A stretch of DNA of 64,000 nucleotides from Hylemonella sp. (GTDB lineage: Bacteria > Pseudomonadota > Gammaproteobacteria > Burkholderiales > Burkholderiaceae_C), in NCBI GenBank assembly GCA_030695415.1, contig JAUYQZ010000039.1:87788-151787 (forward strand), given 5' to 3'. Every line of letters begins with the position of its first letter. Position 1 is the first letter of the stretch. Position numbers and translations under genes: made by a program. Shown in pieces: positions 50,751 through 59,525 of the stretch. The notes under the pieces were generated by a model, which was not told the origin of the DNA, ran no database searches, and worked only from the letters and a program-made list of their open reading frames with translations.

Positions 50751-51803
50751 TCAGGCGCTGGTGCCGGCCCAGCGGGCATTCACCACACTCTGCAGGCGAA
50801 AGGCCTGGGCTGCAGGTGAGCTTTCGGTGGCATGGAAAAAACGCTCGGTCGTGGCGATTTGCTCAGCCGAAAAACGGCCGTCCGGGGAGAAAATGGCCTT
50901 GTGCTTTTGCAGCACCGCCAGCAGGCTCTGGCGCTCCTGCTCGTCGCGCAGCGCCAGGGCCGACACCACTTGCTCCGGGGAGTGACTGGCTATCCAGGTC
51001 AGGGTGCGTGTCAGGGCGCGCACCACACTTTCTACACGTTGCGGCTGCTGCGCCACCAGGTCATCGCGGGTGACCAGGCCATGATTGAGAAACAGGCCGC
51101 CAAGCAACTGCCGGGTTTGCTGCAGGTCATGATAGTCGGCCAGGGCAAAGGCCACCCTCTCCCGCAGCAGGCGCGTGGCCGAGGGCTCGTCGCCCATCAG
51201 CGCATCCACCGTGCCGGTGGCCAGTGCGGCCTGCTGGTTCTCATAGGATTGCCCCACTCCCACAAAATTCACGCGGCTCAGGGGCACGCGGTTCAGACCA
51301 AGCACATGCTCGGTAAACAGCTGAGACACGCCCCGCCCCCCCTGCACGAAGCCCCGAACGCCCACCACCAGGCCCTGCAGGTCGGAGATTTTGTTCACCC
51401 GCTGGCGCAGTTCCGAGCGCACCATCAAGGTGTAGCCCGGCACACGGGTAAAGGGAGCAATGCAGCTGAGCGCCTGTCCACTAATGCGCTGCAAGGCCAC
51501 GGCAGCAAGGCCGGCGCCGCCAAAATCGGCATTGCGCTCCAGCATGTCACGCATGGACTGCGGACCGCTGCTGACGTAACGCAAATCAAACTGCAGGCCT
51601 TCGGCTACATCTGCGCGGATCAGGGGCGCAAGGGTGAAGGGAAGAAAAACGATATTGCCAGGGCCAGGCACTGCAATCATCACCCGCTGGGTGGCGCCTG
51701 CCGGGGCCTGTGCCCGGCCGGGCAAGGTCGCAAGGCCGGAAGCCATGCCCAGCGCGAGGGCCTGACCAGCCCGGCTCAAAAAGTGTCTGCGACGAGGCAA
51801 CAT
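50751..51803 (-). CDS. Periplasmic substrate-binding protein (NMT1/THI5-like), tandem copy A
   Basis: A 350-residue paralogue of copy B with a Tat-like signal (LPRRRHFLSRAGQALALGMA, cleavage near GRAQ). The ATG at 51803 follows AAGGG at good spacing; earlier in-frame starts extend into non-conserved sequence. It shares VPGPGNIVFLP, ERNADFGGAGL, VDALMGDEP and HKAIFSPDGRFS with copy B, so the pair came from a tandem duplication that has diverged widely. First gene of the three-gene unit. Confidence 0.85.
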   Translation of the reverse strand: MLPRRRHFLSRAGQALALGMASGLATLPGRAQAPAGATQRVMIAVPGPGNIVFLPFTLAPLIRADVAEGLQFDLRYVSSGPQSMRDMLERNADFGGAGLAAVALQRISGQALSCIAPFTRVPGYTLMVRSELRQRVNKISDLQGLVVGVRGFVQGGRGVSQLFTEHVLGLNRVPLSRVNFVGVGQSYENQQAALATGTVDALMGDEPSATRLLRERVAFALADYHDLQQTRQLLGGLFLNHGLVTRDDLVAQQPQRVESVVRALTRTLTWIASHSPEQVVSALALRDEQERQSLLAVLQKHKAIFSPDGRFSAEQIATTERFFHATESSPAAQAFRLQSVVNARWAGTSA

Positions 51804-51948
51804 GATGCACCCTTGTGTTTGCATTTCAGACAATGCCAGGGTGACAGGACTGGCCCGCAAAGTGTAGCGGACGCAGGGGCGGTGCGGTGCGGCGTTCGCG
51901 CGCAATAACGATCTCACCCCAAGGGGGTTGTGGGCCTATGCCCAAGCT

Positions 51949-52520
51949 TCAGTTTCCGGCCCGCGCCAGGTGCTCGCTTTTCCAGCACACATCGTCGCCT
52001 GTAGCGCCATCGGTGCGATGCCGGTTGAGCACCCTGGCCAGCACGAACATCAGGTCGGACAGGCGGTTGAGGTACTGGCGCGGGGCGTCCTTGATGGCTT
52101 CCTCCTTGTCCAGAGCCACCACGGTGCGCTCGGCGCGCCGTGCCACGGTACGGCACACATGGGCCGGCGCCGCCTCCAGGCGCTGCAGCATGTGCCGCCA
52201 GTGGCCGGGCTCGACCGGGGTGATGGAGAGGCGGTTGCCCTTGTGCAGCACGCGCAGGCCGGCCAGCGCGGGATCGGCCCTCAGCTCGGGCAGGGTCAGC
52301 TTGCGCGTCTTGCGCAGGACCTGCACGTCCACGAGCAGCCAGCGGGGCGCCTCGGGCCGCGAGGCCACATCAAAGTACGGCGAGCCGGGGTCGAACTGGG
52401 TGGGATCGGGACGGGCTGCCGAAGCCACCCGGGCCAGGCCACGGTGGCGTGCGACGCGGCGAGCGCGTCGTCCACCGAGACCTCGTCCGGCTCGGATTTC
52501 ATGAGCCAGTACTGTGGCAT
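51949..52520 (-). pseudogene. Broken EVE-domain gene fused to a cobalamin adenosyltransferase tail
   Basis: The ATG at 52520 begins a normal EVE protein (MPQYWLMKSEPDE, to about residue 30), then the frame shifts at 52420-52430 where the middle of the domain is missing. The rest of the EVE domain (ARPDPTQFDPGSPYF… to NRLSITPVEP) continues in another frame, 51949-52428, and runs without a stop into AHVCRTVARRAER…VLARVLNR, the C-terminal 48 residues of a PduO-type adenosyltransferase. The stretch 52021-52164 matches 56031-56174 with about 15 differences in 144 bases by hand. A GTG-started 159-residue product is possible but would have neither active fold complete. Confidence 0.8.
52021..52164 (-). 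repeat. Duplicated adenosyltransferase tail, copy in chimera
   Basis: Direct repeat, same strand, of 56031-56174, encoding 48 residues that differ at three positions. The pair flanks upp, uraA and an MFS gene (about 4 kb). Confidence 0.85.
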
Positions 52521-52536
52521 CGCGCCCGCCCCGGCC

Positions 52537-53190
52537 TCACTGCGTGCCGAAGATACGGTCCCCCGCATCGCCCAGGCCGGGCAGGATGTAGCCGTGGTCG
52601 TTGAGCTCGCGGTCGATGGCCGCGGTGTAGACCGGCACGTCCGGGTGTTCCTTGTAGAAGGTGTTGATGCCTTCGGGACAGGTCAGCAGGCACAGGAATT
52701 TGATGGACTTCGGCTGGCACTGCTTGATGCGCGCCACCGCGGCGGCGGCCGAGTTGCCGGTGGCCAGCATGGGATCCACCACGACCACGTCGCGCTCCTC
52801 CATGTGCCGGGGCATCTTGAAGTAGTACTCCACGGCCTGCAGGGTCTTCGGGTCGCGGTACAGGCCCACGTGGCCCACGCGCGCACCGGGCACCACCGAG
52901 AGCACGCCGTCCAGGATGCCGTTGCCCGCGCGCAGGATGCTGGCGAAGACCAGCTTCTTGCCGTCGATGACCCGGCCCGTCATGGTCTCCAGCGGAGTCT
53001 CGATCTGCACATCCTGCAGCGGCATGTCGCGGCAGACCTCGTAGATCATCAGGCTGGCCAGCTCATTGAGCAGGCGCCGAAAGCTGCTGGTGCTGGCCTC
53101 CTTCTTGCGCATCAGCGTGAGCTTGTGCTGCACCAGGGGGTGGTCAATGAGGTGGACGTTGGCGCGCGCGGCGGGGTCGAGGGCAATCAT
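52537..53190 (-). CDS. upp: Uracil phosphoribosyltransferase
   Basis: A 217-residue UPRTase of normal length. The PRPP-binding loop is [17 protein letters not shown] and the uracil pocket lies in [12 protein letters not shown]. It makes UMP from uracil and PRPP. It is divergent from the uracil permease gene, with 132 bases between, so salvage and uptake are adjacent. Confidence 0.96.
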   Translation of the reverse strand: MIALDPAARANVHLIDHPLVQHKLTLMRKKEASTSSFRRLLNELASLMIYEVCRDMPLQDVQIETPLETMTGRVIDGKKLVFASILRAGNGILDGVLSVVPGARVGHVGLYRDPKTLQAVEYYFKMPRHMEERDVVVVDPMLATGNSAAAAVARIKQCQPKSIKFLCLLTCPEGINTFYKEHPDVPVYTAAIDRELNDHGYILPGLGDAGDRIFGTQ

Positions 53191-53322
53191 GGCGCTACTT
53201 TCGCAAGGAGTGATGGATGAGTGCAGGCTGCGCCGTCATTGTGCCGCCCCCGGGTTTGTCTGGGTCATCAGTCGGGTCAAATCACCTAGCATCGCGGCAC
53301 CTCAACCCAAGGAGACGCCTCG

Positions 53323-54609
53323 ATGAGCCTCTTTCAATGGACGGAAAAAAGCGCCGACGTGCTGCAGCAAGGCGGCGTGATCGCCCCCGATGAACGCCTG
53401 CCCTGGCCGCAGACCGCGGTGATGGGCGTGCAGCACGTCATCGCCATGTTCGGCGCCACCGTGCTCGCGCCTATCCTCATGGGCTTCGACCCCAACATCG
53501 CCATCCTGATGAGCGGCATCGGCACCCTGATCTTCTTCTTCATCACCGGCGGCAAGGTGCCCAGCTACCTGGGTTCGAGCTTCGCCTTCATCGGCGTGGT
53601 GATCGCCGCCACGGCCTTTGCCGGCAAGGGACCGAACGCCAACATCGGCGTCGCCCTGGGCGGCATCATCGCCTGCGGCGCGCTTTACACCCTGATCGGT
53701 GTCATCGTGCAGGCCATCGGCACGGGCTGGATCGAGCGCTTCATGCCGCCGGTGGTCACCGGCGCCGTGGTGGCCGTGATCGGCCTGAACCTGGCCGGCA
53801 TCCCGGTCAAGAACATGGCGGCCAGCAACTTCGACAGCTGGATGCAGCTCGTCACCTTCGTCAGCGTGGGCCTGGTGGCCGTGCTGACCAAAGGCATGGT
53901 GCAGCGCCTGCTGATCCTGGTGGGCCTGATCGTCGCCAGCATCATCTACGCGGTGCTCACCAATGGCCTGGGCCTGGGCAAGCCCATGGACCTGTCGGGC
54001 CTGGTAAATGCCGCCTGGTTCGGCTGGCCCAACTTCGCCGCACCAGTGTTCGAAGTCAACGCCATGCTGCTGATCGCCCCGGTGGCTGTGATCCTGGTGG
54101 CCGAGAACCTGGGCCACATCAAGGCCGTCACCGCCATGACCGGCCGCAACCTGGACCAGTACATGGGCAAAGCCTTCATCGGCGACGGCGTGGCCACCAT
54201 GGTCAGCGGCAGCGCCGGCGGCACGGGCGTGACCACCTATGCCGAAAACATCGGCGTCATGGCCGCTACCAAGATCTACTCCACCGCCATCTTCTTCGTG
54301 GCCGCGCTGATCGCCGTGCTGCTGGGCTTCTCACCAAAGTTCGGCGCCGTGATCCAGGCCATCCCGCTGCCGGTGATGGGGGGTGTTTCCATCGTGGTGT
54401 TCGGCCTGATTGCGGTGGCCGGCGCGAAGATCTGGGTGGACAACAAGGTGGACTTCAGCGACAACAAGAACCTGATCGTGGCCGCCATCACCCTGGTGCT
54501 GGGCACGGGCGACTTCACGCTGAAGTTCGGCCAGTTCGCGCTGGGCGGCATCGGCACCGCCACCTTCGGCGCCATCCTGCTGTACGCGCTGCTCAACCGC
54601 AAGCGCTGA
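53323..54609 (+). CDS. uraA: Uracil:cation symporter (NCS2 family)
   Basis: A 428-residue nucleobase/cation symporter-2 with 14 predicted helices. Hallmarks are QHVIAMFGATVLAPIL (the QH motif), GSSFAFIGVVIAA, VILVAENLGHIKAVTAMTGR (glutamate that binds uracil) and GSAGGTGVTTYAENIGVM. Pairing with upp supports uracil as substrate; RutG-like pyrimidine permeases look similar. An intrinsic terminator follows. Confidence 0.92.
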   Translation: MSLFQWTEKSADVLQQGGVIAPDERLPWPQTAVMGVQHVIAMFGATVLAPILMGFDPNIAILMSGIGTLIFFFITGGKVPSYLGSSFAFIGVVIAATAFAGKGPNANIGVALGGIIACGALYTLIGVIVQAIGTGWIERFMPPVVTGAVVAVIGLNLAGIPVKNMAASNFDSWMQLVTFVSVGLVAVLTKGMVQRLLILVGLIVASIIYAVLTNGLGLGKPMDLSGLVNAAWFGWPNFAAPVFEVNAMLLIAPVAVILVAENLGHIKAVTAMTGRNLDQYMGKAFIGDGVATMVSGSAGGTGVTTYAENIGVMAATKIYSTAIFFVAALIAVLLGFSPKFGAVIQAIPLPVMGGVSIVVFGLIAVAGAKIWVDNKVDFSDNKNLIVAAITLVLGTGDFTLKFGQFALGGIGTATFGAILLYALLNRKR

Positions 54610-54629
54610 ACGCCCACGCCCTCCCCGTG

Positions 54630-54666
54630 ACGCCCGCCGGCACGAGCCCGGCGGGCGTTTCTTTTT
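54630..54666 (+). terminator. Intrinsic terminator of uraA
   Basis: An 11-bp stem, ACGCCCGCCGG/CCGGCGGGCGT, is followed by a T-rich tail (TTTCTTTTT), 20 bases after the uraA stop. Confidence 0.9.
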
Positions 54667-54714
54667 ACGGGATGCTCGCGTAGACTGCGCGAACCCCGGA
54701 CGCGAACCACAACC

Positions 54715-55914
54715 ATGTCGAACCCGGCAGCCCTATCGACCCGCACCATCGGCCTCTACCTGGCCGGCGTGCAGTTCTTTCTCGCTCTGGGCTGGATCGT
54801 CTATGTGATCTACCTGCCCGAGCTGGCCCGCTCCGCCGGGCTGGAGGCGAAGTGGATCCCCTGGCTGCTGATGGCCGACCAGCTGGTCTTCATCGTCACC
54901 GACCTGGCCGTCGGCCTGGCCAGCGACCGCGCCGCCCGGGTGCTGGGACGGGTTGGGCGCGCCATGGTGGTGGCCACCTTGCTGTCCTGCGCCGCCTTCT
55001 TGCTGCTGCCCTGGGTAGCCCGGCAGGGATCGCCCACCTTGCTCGTGGTCGTCACCTTCGTCTGGGTGGTGACCTCGGCGGCGTTGCGCGCCCCGCCGTT
55101 CACCTTGCTTGGGCGCTACGTCGCCCAACCCCAACAGCCCGGCATGATCGCCCTGAGCAGCCTGGGCCTGGGCGTGGCGGCGGCGATGGCGCCCTACCTG
55201 GGGCTGCAGCTGAAGGGGTTCGATCCGGTGCTGCCCTTTCTCTTTTCGGCCCTCAGCCTGGCGCTGGTCACTCTGGGCATGGTCGCTGCTGAGCGTGCCC
55301 TGGCTGCGCGAGGCGCGGCCAAGGCGCCAGCGGCGCCCGTGACGACCGGTTTCCCCAACGGTGCGCTGGCAGCCGCATTTTTGGCGGCGACCATCCTCGG
55401 CGCCGTGGCTTTCCAGTGGCACAGCGCCGTGGCCAGCGCGCCCCTGGCCTTGCGCTTTGCGCCCGCGTCCGAACTGCCCTGGCTGCTGCCGGTGTTCTGG
55501 GTCGGGTTCAACCTCGCGCTGTGGCCCGCCAGCCTGCTCGCCAAGCGCCAGGGACCTTGGCGGGCCCTGGTCTGGGGCGCTTTGATTGCTGCCGGCGGCA
55601 ACGCCGCCGCCGCCTACGCCGGCACACTGGAGCAGTTGCTGGCCGCGCAAGTTCTCGCCGGGGCTGGCTGGGCCGTGCTCCTGAGCAGCGCCTTCTTCGG
55701 CGCACTGGCCCTGGGGCGGGACAGCCGCCCCGGCTTGTTCAGTGGCGCGCTTAATTCCACCTTGGCGCTGGCCGCGCTGGCGCGTATTGCGGTGGTGTCG
55801 CAGGCCGCGCCGGCCGGCGCGGTGGTCACAGAGTTTGCCTGGCTCGCTGCCGCGGGCTTTGTCGCCTGCGCCTTGATCAGCTGGTGGCTGGCCCGCCACC
55901 CGGCTCGCGCCTAG
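54715..55914 (+). CDS. MFS transporter
   Basis: A 399-residue MFS-type protein with about 12 hydrophobic segments and a middle charged break (AAERALAARGAAKAP, about 195-210). The loop motif GLASDRAARVLGRVGRAMV stands in the place of the family signature. I cannot assign a substrate. It stands alone between the uraA terminator and the convergent adenosyltransferase gene. Confidence 0.8.
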   Translation: MSNPAALSTRTIGLYLAGVQFFLALGWIVYVIYLPELARSAGLEAKWIPWLLMADQLVFIVTDLAVGLASDRAARVLGRVGRAMVVATLLSCAAFLLLPWVARQGSPTLLVVVTFVWVVTSAALRAPPFTLLGRYVAQPQQPGMIALSSLGLGVAAAMAPYLGLQLKGFDPVLPFLFSALSLALVTLGMVAAERALAARGAAKAPAAPVTTGFPNGALAAAFLAATILGAVAFQWHSAVASAPLALRFAPASELPWLLPVFWVGFNLALWPASLLAKRQGPWRALVWGALIAAGGNAAAAYAGTLEQLLAAQVLAGAGWAVLLSSAFFGALALGRDSRPGLFSGALNSTLALAALARIAVVSQAAPAGAVVTEFAWLAAAGFVACALISWWLARHPARA

Positions 55915-55967
55915 ACGAAGGCACCGAGGGCCGGGCGAGTCGGGGCGAGCGCACGATCATGGCGCGC

Positions 55968-56534
55968 TCAGTCGGCAGCCGCGCCCTTGAGCCGTTCGCT
56001 CTTCCAGTACACATCGTCCCCGCCATCCATGCGGTTGAGCACGCGCGCCAGCACGAACATCAGGTCGGAGAGGCGGTTGAGGTACTGGCGCGGGGCGTCC
56101 TTGATGGCTTCCTCATTGCCCAAGGCCACCACGGCGCGCTCGGCACGCCGTGCCACGGTGCGGCAGACGTGCGCCAGTGCTGCTGCGCGCGAGCCGGCCG
56201 GCAGGATGAACTCCTGCAACTTCGGCAGCTGTTCGTTGTGCTTCGCCAGCGCCTCGTCCAGGGCCAGCACGGCCTCGCCCTTGAGCAGTTCGAAGCCGGG
56301 GATGGACAACTCGCCGCCCAGGTTGAAGAGCTGGTGCTGGATCTCCACCAGCAGCGCCCGTACCTCGGCCGGCATCTCCTCGCACAGCAGCACGCCGATG
56401 TGGGAGTTGAGCTCGTCGACCTCGCCCATGGCGTGCACGCGCAAGCTGTTCTTGGAAACGCGCTGGTTGTCCCCCAGGCCGGTCGTGCCGCTGTCACCGG
56501 TGCGGGTGGCGATTTGTGTGAGGCGATTACCCAT
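55968..56534 (-). CDS. PduO-type ATP:cob(I)alamin adenosyltransferase
   Basis: A 188-residue enzyme of normal length. The ATP-binding opening is IATRTGDSGTTGLGDNQRVSK, and the C-terminal active-site helix has CRTVARRAERAVVAL. It transfers adenosyl to cob(I)alamin to form coenzyme B12. The ATG at 56534 has AAGGTGA 6 bases upstream. Its last third is duplicated in the chimera at 51949-52520. B12 is also needed by the MetH protein in this window. Confidence 0.93.
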   Translation of the reverse strand: MGNRLTQIATRTGDSGTTGLGDNQRVSKNSLRVHAMGEVDELNSHIGVLLCEEMPAEVRALLVEIQHQLFNLGGELSIPGFELLKGEAVLALDEALAKHNEQLPKLQEFILPAGSRAAALAHVCRTVARRAERAVVALGNEEAIKDAPRQYLNRLSDLMFVLARVLNRMDGGDDVYWKSERLKGAAAD

Positions 56535-56639
56535 GAAGGTCACCTTGGATGAAAATGGAGGTTTCGCTGCGCTCCGGGCCGTCCGGGGGCAGAATCACTC
56601 CATTATTCCCCAGCCCCGCTGCGCAGCCCGGAGACCACC

Positions 56640-58067
56640 ATGAATGCCCCCGCCACTCCAGTCCAGCTGCTGCCCGAAATTGTCCCGCGCGAAGTGCCTT
56701 CAGCCCTGCTTGATGCCCTCAAGGCCCGCTTTGGCGAGCGCTGCTCCACCGCGCTGGTCGTGCGCGAGCAGCACGGGCGCGACGAATCGGCCTACACCCA
56801 CGTTCCTCCGCCGGCCGCCGTGGTCTTTGCCGAAAGCACCGCCGATGTGGCGGCCGCCGTGGCGCTGGCCAGCGCGCACAGCGTGCCTGTCATTCCCTTT
56901 GGCGTGGGCTCCTCGCTCGAAGGCCATCTGCTGGCCATCCAGGGCGGCATCAGCATTGACGTGAGCCGCATGAACAAGGTGCTGGCCGTCAACCCCGAAG
57001 ACCTGACCGTCACCGTGCAGCCCGGCGTGACGCGCAAGCAGCTCAATGAAGAGATCAAGAGCACGGGCCTGTTCTTCCCGATCGACCCCGGCGCGGACGC
57101 CAGCATCGGCGGCATGAGCGCCACACGCGCGTCCGGCACGAACGCCGTGCGCTACGGCACCATGCGCGAGAACGTGATGGCGCTGGAGGTAGTGACGGCC
57201 AGCGGCGAGGTCATCCGCACCGGCACCCGCGCCAAGAAGAGCAGCGCGGGCTACGACCTCACCCGCCTGATGGTGGGCAGCGAGGGCACCCTGGGCGTGC
57301 TGACCGAGATCACCCTGCGCATCTACCCGCTGCCCGAGGCCATCTCGGCCGCCATCTGCTCGTTTCCCTCCATCGAGGCTGCTGTGCGCAGCACCATCCA
57401 GATCATCCAGATGGGCATCCCGATCGCCCGCGTGGAGCTGATCGACGCCCACACCGTGCGCATGGTCAACGCCCATTCAAAACTGGGCCTGCGCGAGGAG
57501 CCCATGCTGCTCATGGAGTTTCATGGCTCGCCCACGGGCGTCAAGGAGCAGGCCGAAGCGGTGCAGGAGATCGCCAGCGAACACGGCGGCAAGGCCTTCG
57601 AGTGGGCCGTCACGCCCGAGGAGCGCACCCGTTTGTGGACCGCGCGGCACAACGCCTATTTCGCGGCGATCCAGAGCAAGCCCGGCTGCCGCGCCATCAG
57701 CACCGACACCTGCGTGCCCATCAGCCGGCTGGCCGACTGCCTGCTCGACAGCGTGACCGAGGCGGAGGCCAGCGGCCTGCCCTACTTCCTGGTCGGCCAC
57801 GTGGGCGACGGCAACTTCCACTTCGGCTACCTGCTGGACCCCAACAAGCCCGAGGAGTACGCCGTCGCCGAAGCACTCAACCACGCCCTGGTGCACCGGG
57901 CACTGGCGCTCGGGGGCACCTGCACCGGCGAGCATGGTGTGGGCATCCACAAGATGGATTTCCTGCGTACCGAGGCTGGCGAAGGCGCCATCGACATGAT
58001 GCGCACCATCAAGCGCGCGCTGGACCCGAAGAACATCATGAACCCGGGGAAGATCTTCGCCTTGTAG
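56640..58067 (+). CDS. FAD-linked D-lactate/2-hydroxyacid dehydrogenase (GlcD/DLD type)
   Basis: A 475-residue flavoprotein: FAD-binding PCMH domain (about 45-225, VIPFGVGSSLEGH, GADASIGGMSATRASGTNAV) and C-terminal FAD-oxidase domain with metal-site motifs VGHVGDGNFHFG and CTGEHGVGIHK. This matches D-lactate dehydrogenase (cytochrome) more than GlcD because no glcE/glcF genes follow. It would oxidise D-lactate to pyruvate. Confidence 0.88.
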   Translation: MNAPATPVQLLPEIVPREVPSALLDALKARFGERCSTALVVREQHGRDESAYTHVPPPAAVVFAESTADVAAAVALASAHSVPVIPFGVGSSLEGHLLAIQGGISIDVSRMNKVLAVNPEDLTVTVQPGVTRKQLNEEIKSTGLFFPIDPGADASIGGMSATRASGTNAVRYGTMRENVMALEVVTASGEVIRTGTRAKKSSAGYDLTRLMVGSEGTLGVLTEITLRIYPLPEAISAAICSFPSIEAAVRSTIQIIQMGIPIARVELIDAHTVRMVNAHSKLGLREEPMLLMEFHGSPTGVKEQAEAVQEIASEHGGKAFEWAVTPEERTRLWTARHNAYFAAIQSKPGCRAISTDTCVPISRLADCLLDSVTEAEASGLPYFLVGHVGDGNFHFGYLLDPNKPEEYAVAEALNHALVHRALALGGTCTGEHGVGIHKMDFLRTEAGEGAIDMMRTIKRALDPKNIMNPGKIFAL

Positions 58068-58102
58068 GCTGGGCCAGCGGGTCGGGGCCCTATGCTTGCC
58101 GC

Positions 58103-58591
58103 TTACGGGACGCGGCGCACACGCGCCAGTTTCTGCTGCATGGCACGCAGCTCTCCTGCTTTGTTCCTGGGGTCGGAATAGTAGGTGCCCATGATGCGCA
58201 GCTCGACAGCGAGGGTGTTGCGTGCATAGTGCAGCGTCGGGCTGGTGGCATCGCCCTGATCCACCTGGAATGCTGCGCCGTCAGGGTCATTGGGAATGGG
58301 CTGCAGTCTGCCTGCCAGGGCGCGGACGGCGTCCTTCGCGCCTGTGGCAGCGGGGTGGACCGTGGTTCCCACACGCAAGCTATAGCCTTTGCTGCTGTAA
58401 CGGCAGTCGCGCATGGTCATGCCACCGCTCTTGAACTCCATGCCCGGGCGCCCCTCGGCAAAGGCCACACCGAAGATCGACTCGAGTTCGGCCGGCTTGA
58501 AGGGGCATACCGGGGGGTCCGCCGCCAACACGGTGGCGGGAAGGGTGACGGCCAAGGCCCAAAGCGACAGGCGGTGAACGAAAGCTTTCAT
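58103..58591 (-). CDS. Unknown secreted protein
   Basis: A 162-residue protein with a signal peptide (cleavage after VLAA, about residue 23). The mature part has two cysteines (PPVCPF and MRDCRYSS) that could form a disulfide, and a small alpha/beta make-up. The ATG at 58591 has AGGAGC 7 bases upstream. I do not recognise the family. Convergent with the D-lactate dehydrogenase gene. Confidence 0.65.
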   Translation of the reverse strand: MKAFVHRLSLWALAVTLPATVLAADPPVCPFKPAELESIFGVAFAEGRPGMEFKSGGMTMRDCRYSSKGYSLRVGTTVHPAATGAKDAVRALAGRLQPIPNDPDGAAFQVDQGDATSPTLHYARNTLAVELRIMGTYYSDPRNKAGELRAMQQKLARVRRVP

Positions 58592-58776
58592 GATGCTTGC
58601 TCCTGGATGGGGGGGAAGACGATGCTTGCGCCGGGGCCCCAACGTATCCATGGCCTGAATCCCTGTTGCCACAGAGATGCTGACCCCGCCATGTGTCTCA
58701 TGGTCTGTCGCTATGGTAGCCGTACGATATTCCGCGGGCAAGAGAGCGCTTGACGCGCGGCACGGATCACCCGCGC

Positions 58777-59439
58777 TCAGGAGGCGTCCAGCAGGTGCCC
58801 GGTCTTGACCAGGATGGTGCAGCCCTCGACGCTGAAGGGCCGGTGCGCGCTCATGTGCGGACTGCGCAGCCAGCTGCCGGCCGGGTAACGCCCGTGTTCG
58901 TCCTCGAACACGCCATCCACCACAAAGATCTCCTCGCCGCCGTAATGCCGGTGCGGGTTGAACTGCGTGCCCGGCGCCCAGCGCACCATCGCCGTGTGGG
59001 TGGTGCCGAACTCGGCCAGCGGCAGCACCGTCAGGCCCTCCACCAGGCCCTGGTACCAGGGCGCGGTCGTCGCATCCACCACCACCCGCGCCTGGTCGTC
59101 GGGGTGCTGGTAACGCAATTTGACGAACAGCGTGCAGCCCGTGGTCGACGATGGGGCATGGGCCGAACCCGGCGGGTTTTTCAAATAGGTTCCGGGGCCG
59201 TAGTCGCCAGTCTCGTCGCTGAACACGCCTTCCAGCACGAGGATCTCTTCGCCCAGACCATGGGTGTGGCTGGGGAACTGGCTGCCGGGCGCATAACGCA
59301 CGATGGAGGTGGCACGCGCCACCTCCTCGCCCTGGCGCTCCAGCAGCTTGCGCTGCACGCCCGCCGCGGGCGCATCGACCCAGGGTAGTTCGGCGCTGTG
59401 CAGCACGACGCGTTGGGAGTAATCGGTGTTCAGTTCCAT
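58777..59439 (-). CDS. Two-domain cupin protein (ChrR-like)
   Basis: A 220-residue protein with two cupin repeats. Each has the metal-binding set: SQFPSHTHGLGEEILVLEG (about 53-71) and TQFNPHRHYGGEEIFVVDG (about 158-176). This is the ChrR cupin fold without the anti-sigma zinc domain, so it is probably a metal-dependent enzyme or sensor rather than an anti-sigma factor. No sigma factor gene is adjacent. Confidence 0.85.
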   Translation of the reverse strand: MELNTDYSQRVVLHSAELPWVDAPAAGVQRKLLERQGEEVARATSIVRYAPGSQFPSHTHGLGEEILVLEGVFSDETGDYGPGTYLKNPPGSAHAPSSTTGCTLFVKLRYQHPDDQARVVVDATTAPWYQGLVEGLTVLPLAEFGTTHTAMVRWAPGTQFNPHRHYGGEEIFVVDGVFEDEHGRYPAGSWLRSPHMSAHRPFSVEGCTILVKTGHLLDAS

Positions 59440-59525
59440 GGTGAGCTGCGTGTTCAGAGAGCCGAGATGCTAGTGGCTAGTCGCCGCGCTGTCTTGCACC
59501 CCGGGCGATACCCCTACGGGTGACT

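Noticed and set aside
51949-52428. A functional second cobalamin adenosyltransferase
   Set aside because: The ATP-binding N-terminal half is absent; only the last 48 or so residues of the enzyme are present.
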